Assembly: GCA_013286765.1 (NCBI GenBank)
Contig: JABDFB010000086.1
Coordinates: 1-9,374 of the forward strand
DNA from: Deltaproteobacteria bacterium
GTDB lineage: Bacteria; Bdellovibrionota; UBA1018
DNA length: 9,374 nucleotides
Direction of reading: 5' to 3'
The notes beneath the pieces were generated by a model, which did no database searches, was not told the DNA's origin, and was given only the letters and a program-made list of their open reading frames with translations. Both the position numbers and the translations under genes were made by a program. This document shows, in pieces, positions 5,358 through 9,374 of this stretch (position 1 is the stretch's first letter; every line of letters begins with the position of its first letter).

Positions 5358-7304
5358 ATGTGTGGACTCGCTGGCTATTTTTCAAAGTCAAATGGGCAAA
5401 ACCTACGTAACAAACTTCCAGCGGCTATCGAAGAAATTCAACATCGAGGGCCTGATGCCAAACAATTTTGGTATTCTACGGATAATAGAGTGGGGTTCGG
5501 GCATGCTCGGCTTTCTATCGTAGATCTTGCTGGTGGAACTCAGCCGTTATCTAACGAGGATGGAAGCATTCAAATCGTTGTTAATGGCGAACTCTACGAC
5601 TATAAGAAAATAAAAACAGAACTTCAGAGAGATGGCTATGTGTTTAAAACTGAGACAGATAGTGAGATTCTCATACCACTTTATCAAAAATACGGATTAG
5701 CATGTGTTGACCATTTGATTGGTGAATTCGCTTTCGTTATTTATGATAAAAATTTAGATCGAATCGTTGCAGGCAGGGATCGCTTTGGTATTAAACCGCT
5801 ATTCTACTATCAGAATGAAAACGAAATTCTCTTTGGTTCTGAAATTAAATCGATTCTTCAAATGGGCGTATCAGCTCGCTGGAATTTAAATCAAGTAGTC
5901 GATACCGAATATGCAGTGCTTTCTCGGACGGAGACTTTGTTTAAAGATGTTTATGCCATCGAGCCGGGGCATTTTGTCATTTGGAAAGACGGAAAGCTTG
6001 AGAAACGAAAGTATTGGGATATTTCGTATCCTAGTGACGACATGGGATACAAGAAGACTCCTGATCATACGAGACGGGGACTTATCGCAGAATTCCAAAC
6101 ACTATTGAAAGAATGCGTCAAGGTGCGTCTTCATGGAGATGTTCCTGTGTCGGCGTATCTGAGTGGAGGGATCGATTCCACGAGTGTTGTGGCGTTAATG
6201 GCGCAGATGTCCCAGACTAAGGTTACGGCATTTACAGTTTGTTTTGATCAAGAGGGATATGACGAGTCGCATTTATCGGAAGAAGTCGCCAATTTTACAA
6301 ACGTGGAATACGTTCCCATCGATGTTACTCAAGAGTCGTTGATCAACTCCTACAAAAAAGCCATTTGGCATAATGAAGCAATGGTGCTCAATACCCAAGG
6401 TGTAGCTAAATTTTTGTTGAGCAAGAAGGTGAACGAGCTGGGCTACAAGGTAGTACTGACAGGTGAGGGATCAGATGAGCAACTGGCGGGATATGCTTTT
6501 TTTAGAGAAGACCTGATTCGAAATGTCTTGCCCCTATCCGATGGCAACGAGAAGGAACTTCTCGAGCAGCTCGTGGAAAGAAACAAAGTAGTTGCGCATG
6601 GATTTCTTTCGTCGGGAGAGAGTCACCCCTATCTTGACGAGGTAGAAAAAAGTTTTGGGTATGTCCCTAGTATGTGGAAAGTGGGATTTCGGGCCAAATC
6701 GAACGCCCTAAATCTCTGGCGTGATAGCGCTAGAGAACACCTCCAAAATCGCAATCCGTATATCGAGCTTTTGAAAACGTTAGATTTGAATCGTCTCGAA
6801 GGAGTCAACCCTATTAATAAATCGCTGTATCTTTGGGCAAAAACGAACCTTCCAGGAATGATCCTTACGTATTTAGGAGACCGAATGGAAATGGCACATT
6901 CTGTCGAAGGCCGGTTGCCTTTTCTGGATCATCGTTTGGCGGAGTTCGCCCAGAAGCTTCCGATCGATTTGAAGATCTATGATATGACGGAAAAATATAT
7001 TCTTAGAGAAGCGATGAAAGGACTTATTCCCGATGTCATTTATCAAAGGCAGAAACACCCGTTTATAGCCCCGCCCGTAGTCGGCGCAAGGGAAAATGGC
7101 AAAACGCCTATGCATAGAATGATGGAAGATTATTTTAATAGTGCAGTATTTAAAAAACTACCGTTCTATGATGAGCAGAAAATCTTAAAATTCCTAGAGG
7201 AATTGCCAGATCAGCCATTAAGGGAAAGGGCAAGTGCAGATTTGGTGTTAAATCGTGCATTAAGCGCGTGTTTTCTAGCGGAGAATTTTGCTTTGTCAGC
7301 TTAA
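5358..7304 (+). CDS. asnB: Glutamine-hydrolysing asparagine synthetase (AsnB-type)
   Basis: The 648-residue protein has two domains. The N-terminal class II glutaminase starts at the mature nucleophile Cys2 (MCGLAGYF) and shows HRGPD (29-33), RLSIVD (51-56), NGELYD (76-81) and GRDRFGIKPL (139-148). The C-terminal synthetase domain has the PP-loop SGGIDS (269-274), LTGEGSDE (367-374) and DRMEMAHSVEGRLPFLD (508-524). All key motifs are intact, so it should make asparagine from aspartate, ATP and glutamine, with AMP, pyrophosphate and glutamate released, in the cytosol. It is longer than E. coli AsnB (554 residues) and resembles the longer class ending in RQKHPFIAPP (564-573). Members of that class also amidate other substrates, such as cell-wall or natural-product carboxylates, so the substrate is not certain. 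CGGAGG at 5343-5348, nine bases before the ATG, supports the start. The 3' end overlaps the convergent methyltransferase gene by four bases, and no terminator is visible. Confidence 0.93.
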   Translation: MCGLAGYFSKSNGQNLRNKLPAAIEEIQHRGPDAKQFWYSTDNRVGFGHARLSIVDLAGGTQPLSNEDGSIQIVVNGELYDYKKIKTELQRDGYVFKTETDSEILIPLYQKYGLACVDHLIGEFAFVIYDKNLDRIVAGRDRFGIKPLFYYQNENEILFGSEIKSILQMGVSARWNLNQVVDTEYAVLSRTETLFKDVYAIEPGHFVIWKDGKLEKRKYWDISYPSDDMGYKKTPDHTRRGLIAEFQTLLKECVKVRLHGDVPVSAYLSGGIDSTSVVALMAQMSQTKVTAFTVCFDQEGYDESHLSEEVANFTNVEYVPIDVTQESLINSYKKAIWHNEAMVLNTQGVAKFLLSKKVNELGYKVVLTGEGSDEQLAGYAFFREDLIRNVLPLSDGNEKELLEQLVERNKVVAHGFLSSGESHPYLDEVEKSFGYVPSMWKVGFRAKSNALNLWRDSAREHLQNRNPYIELLKTLDLNRLEGVNPINKSLYLWAKTNLPGMILTYLGDRMEMAHSVEGRLPFLDHRLAEFAQKLPIDLKIYDMTEKYILREAMKGLIPDVIYQRQKHPFIAPPVVGARENGKTPMHRMMEDYFNSAVFKKLPFYDEQKILKFLEELPDQPLRERASADLVLNRALSACFLAENFALSA

Positions 7305-8086
7305 TGGGGTTTTTTGACTACAGCTATTAATAAGTTCGCGCTATCTTTTCCTTGTTTCTGCCAGTGCCTCGTTTTTTGTTCCAGCCACCTGAGCGCCGAA
7401 TGAGGTAACAAATAACGAACTGCCTTAATTTGGCTCACATATGCGCTGTGGTATTTTTCTAAATAAAGCGTAGTTAAACCTGCCTGAGTAAATAATTCTC
7501 GAAGTTCATCATCTGTGTAAAGAAAGAGGTGATCCCCCCAATGGAACTGCCGCGGGATGAGTTCCTCGATATTCTTCACGCTACGGTAAGTAGGAAGATT
7601 TGAGCTGTAATCGGCGCCATTAGGAGTTGTTAAAATACAGATGCCCCCGGGCCGGAGATTTTCATAGACAGATTTTAATAATGCGTTTGGAAAAGCTACG
7701 TGTTCGATCACTTCTCCCACAAGAATACAATCAAAACCCTCAGAATCCCGAAATTCGATTAAATTTGCTTGTACTGTTTTGAAATTTCCCGTTGTGTATT
7801 TCTTTTTTGCGTAGCGTAGAAATTCCTGATTGATGTCAACTGCAGTGACATCGTAGCCTTGCTCGGCTAGCAAGAGTCCAAAATTGCCTTGTGCACATGC
7901 AAAGTCTGCCAGACGCCGACCCGAACTATATTGTTTGACCAGACGCAAGACCTCGTCAATTCTTAGGAAATGACCGAATACGGAGGCCTTTTTTCGGTTT
8001 GGATTATAAAAATAGCGAAGATCATCGCCCCAGCAAAACTGTTTTTCAAATTCCGTTTCAAGTTCAGATTCTGTTACTCTTCGCAT
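7301..8086 (-). CDS. Class I SAM-dependent methyltransferase (UbiG/Methyltransf_23-like), substrate unknown
   Basis: The 261-residue product has the order of motifs of Rossmann-fold methyltransferases: motif I LADFACAQGNFG (59-70), an acidic end of strand 2 in VTAVDIN (80-86), a post-II EVIEHV (125-130), and LRPGGICILTTPNG (144-157). Motif I reads ACAQGNF where GCGxGxF is usual. That variant occurs in active relatives, so I do not take it as loss of function. The segment HWGDHLFLYTDDELRELF (182-199) resembles the H....T..EL..L...AGF region of methyltransferases found in sugar and polysaccharide gene sets; substrate assignment stops there. No signal peptide is visible. The gene starts 13 bases after the hydrolase gene on the same strand, with AGGA of its ribosome-binding region touching that gene's stop, so the two are probably co-transcribed. 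The stop codon lies in the TTAA shared with the convergent asnB stop. Confidence 0.87.
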   Translation of the reverse strand: MRRVTESELETEFEKQFCWGDDLRYFYNPNRKKASVFGHFLRIDEVLRLVKQYSSGRRLADFACAQGNFGLLLAEQGYDVTAVDINQEFLRYAKKKYTTGNFKTVQANLIEFRDSEGFDCILVGEVIEHVAFPNALLKSVYENLRPGGICILTTPNGADYSSNLPTYRSVKNIEELIPRQFHWGDHLFLYTDDELRELFTQAGLTTLYLEKYHSAYVSQIKAVRYLLPHSALRWLEQKTRHWQKQGKDSANLLIAVVKKPH

Positions 8087-8099
8087 ATTGCCATATTTC

Positions 8100-9356
8100 C
8101 TAAAGACTATATTGGTGAAGATGCTTAATGAAAAATTCTCTTACGATCGTATTCAGCTGAGTCATCATCTGGACTAGGTCGGCCTTTTCGTTAGATTTTA
8201 ATAAATAGGAATTGATCAACCGCCAATCCGAGAAGGCCATGTGCTCTGCATCCTCGAATACCATCAGTTTTGCAGTTTTTCCCATCAGCTTGATCGCCTT
8301 ATGAATTCTGCCTTCTCGGCGTTCTTTTACAAACTCGTAATATTCTTCAGGACTAAGACTGGGATCCAGCTTATTGAGTGCTTCGAGCACCTCTTTGTCT
8401 TTGTAGCTTGGGTCATTTTTGGTGGGAATGGAGTGGGCGATGAATTTTCCAATTAGAAATAAGAAAGGTTTGTTCAGATTTCCACTGAGCTTCCCTGCAT
8501 GCAAAATACCAGAGGGCCCACCATAAAGGGGACCATCCATATTAACTGCAGCACGGCAGATACTAGTATTCGGACAAGAATAAGTTATTGCCATTCCGCC
8601 AAGCGAATGACCTAACATGCCTACTTTTGAAAAGTCTATATGTTCGCTTAAATCGACCGTTTTTAGACCTTCCAGCGTTTGAGCAATATCGTCACTATTA
8701 TTCTTAATGAGAAAATTTTGATTGTCTTCCCCATTCGTCTTCATCATTTTTCTTAGCTCGCTGCCTTCCTCGAACATAAATTTCTTTTGAGACCCGTCAG
8801 GAAAAATAGCGATCTGAGACATGTAAGTGTGGTTAATGGAGGCCACAACAAACCCATGACTGATTAATTCTCTCGTCAGAGTTAAATAGAATTCTGGAAC
8901 CACTCCTCCGCCCGGAGACAAAATAATGAGAGGGAACTTATGTTTTGCTCTAGAAATCGGAGCATCGGATTTCAAATGGGTTTTAATGTTAAGTGGGTTT
9001 AGGGCCTCTGGATTCAGACCGTCTTTCTTAAATTCACGCTGAAAAAATTTAAGCATGGCGTCGTCTAAGTAAGGGACCTCTTTTTTGTCCGTTGTCCGAT
9101 CAACTGGATAATAGATATTCACCATAAGCTCGCGTGGAGCTTTTTTATTTATCTTCTCTAGATAAGGGTCGTTTCGTTGGGAATCGACGAGGTACACTTT
9201 TTTCATTCCAATTAAAAAGTGGCCGGTTGGTTCAGGGAGGGAAGCATATTTTGATGGGACCGCCGCCTCTTCTGTTTGCTTTGATTTTGTGGTTATACAA
9301 CTCACGTGAGTGAGAGAAGAGAGGAGGAGCAAAGTGCCAGTGATTGATTTAAACAT
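8100..9356 (-). CDS. Alpha/beta hydrolase resembling PAF acetylhydrolase, probable lipoprotein
   Basis: The 418-residue protein shows the nucleophile elbow GHSLGG (249-254, Ser251), a candidate acid in NMDGPLYG (Asp274) and a candidate base in EHMAFSDW (His372). That order and the xHxxFxD-type histidine motif are those of the platelet-activating-factor acetylhydrolase isoform II family. LIILSPGGG (143-151) supplies the oxyanion-hole region, and ELMVNIYYP (76-84) is the usual early strand. Known members release short or oxidised acyl chains from phospholipids, and bacterial relatives include general esterases. The N terminus, MFKSITGTLLLLSSLTHVSC, is a short signal peptide with Cys20 as likely lipidation site, although His at -3 is atypical. 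The enzyme would act in the periplasm or at the outer membrane. About 60 lysine-rich residues precede the catalytic fold. No clear ribosome-binding site is seen in the 18 bases before the ATG, and the promoter lies outside the window. A methyltransferase gene follows after 13 bases. Confidence 0.85.
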   Translation of the reverse strand: MFKSITGTLLLLSSLTHVSCITTKSKQTEEAAVPSKYASLPEPTGHFLIGMKKVYLVDSQRNDPYLEKINKKAPRELMVNIYYPVDRTTDKKEVPYLDDAMLKFFQREFKKDGLNPEALNPLNIKTHLKSDAPISRAKHKFPLIILSPGGGVVPEFYLTLTRELISHGFVVASINHTYMSQIAIFPDGSQKKFMFEEGSELRKMMKTNGEDNQNFLIKNNSDDIAQTLEGLKTVDLSEHIDFSKVGMLGHSLGGMAITYSCPNTSICRAAVNMDGPLYGGPSGILHAGKLSGNLNKPFLFLIGKFIAHSIPTKNDPSYKDKEVLEALNKLDPSLSPEEYYEFVKERREGRIHKAIKLMGKTAKLMVFEDAEHMAFSDWRLINSYLLKSNEKADLVQMMTQLNTIVREFFIKHLHQYSL

Positions 9357-9374
9357 TTTTGAGTTTTGATGGAT

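Overview
The window looks like ordinary chromosome of a Gram-negative, lipoprotein-rich bacterium. Four of the eight genes carry an N-terminal hydrophobic segment ending in a cysteine suited to lipidation, and one of these is a periplasmic penicillin-binding protein of the DacB/PBP4 type. Base composition is moderate and slightly AT-rich, and the genes are closely packed on both strands. CsaA, a PBP4-like lipoprotein, a Dph6-like ATP pyrophosphatase and small unrecognised lipoproteins together would fit a bacterium of the Bdellovibrionota or a neighbouring lineage. That placement is inference from gene style, not from a marker gene.

Left block, minus strand (1-1973): a dacB-like D-Ala-D-Ala carboxypeptidase/endopeptidase lipoprotein is followed after 32 bases by csaA, whose last part runs off the left edge. 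Bases 1974-2233 separate this block from the plus-strand genes. They hold a good sigma-70 promoter for the rightward gene.

Central block, plus strand (2158-4544): two paralogous lipoproteins of unknown function, 294 and 326 residues, each form a complete transcription unit. Each has a TTGACC-N17-TATARG promoter, a GAGGTG ribosome-binding site, the gene, and a terminator hairpin with the same AGATCTCCC/GGGAGATCT arms. The two proteins match at the lipidated N terminus and in the C-terminal domain, where each has two cysteines. Their middles are unrelated: one is basic and proline-containing, the other an Ala/Thr/Ser/Gly-rich linker with internal repeats. This duplicated cassette is the most interesting part of the window.

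Right block: a Dph6-like ATP pyrophosphatase starts immediately behind the second terminator, followed by a glutamine-hydrolysing asparagine synthetase (asnB), both on the plus strand. Converging on asnB, and sharing four bases with its 3' end, is a minus-strand pair: a lipoprotein alpha/beta hydrolase resembling PAF acetylhydrolase, then a class I SAM methyltransferase 13 bases behind it. The pair is probably one operon. I see no tRNA, rRNA, CRISPR array, insertion sequence, prophage or recognisable defence system.
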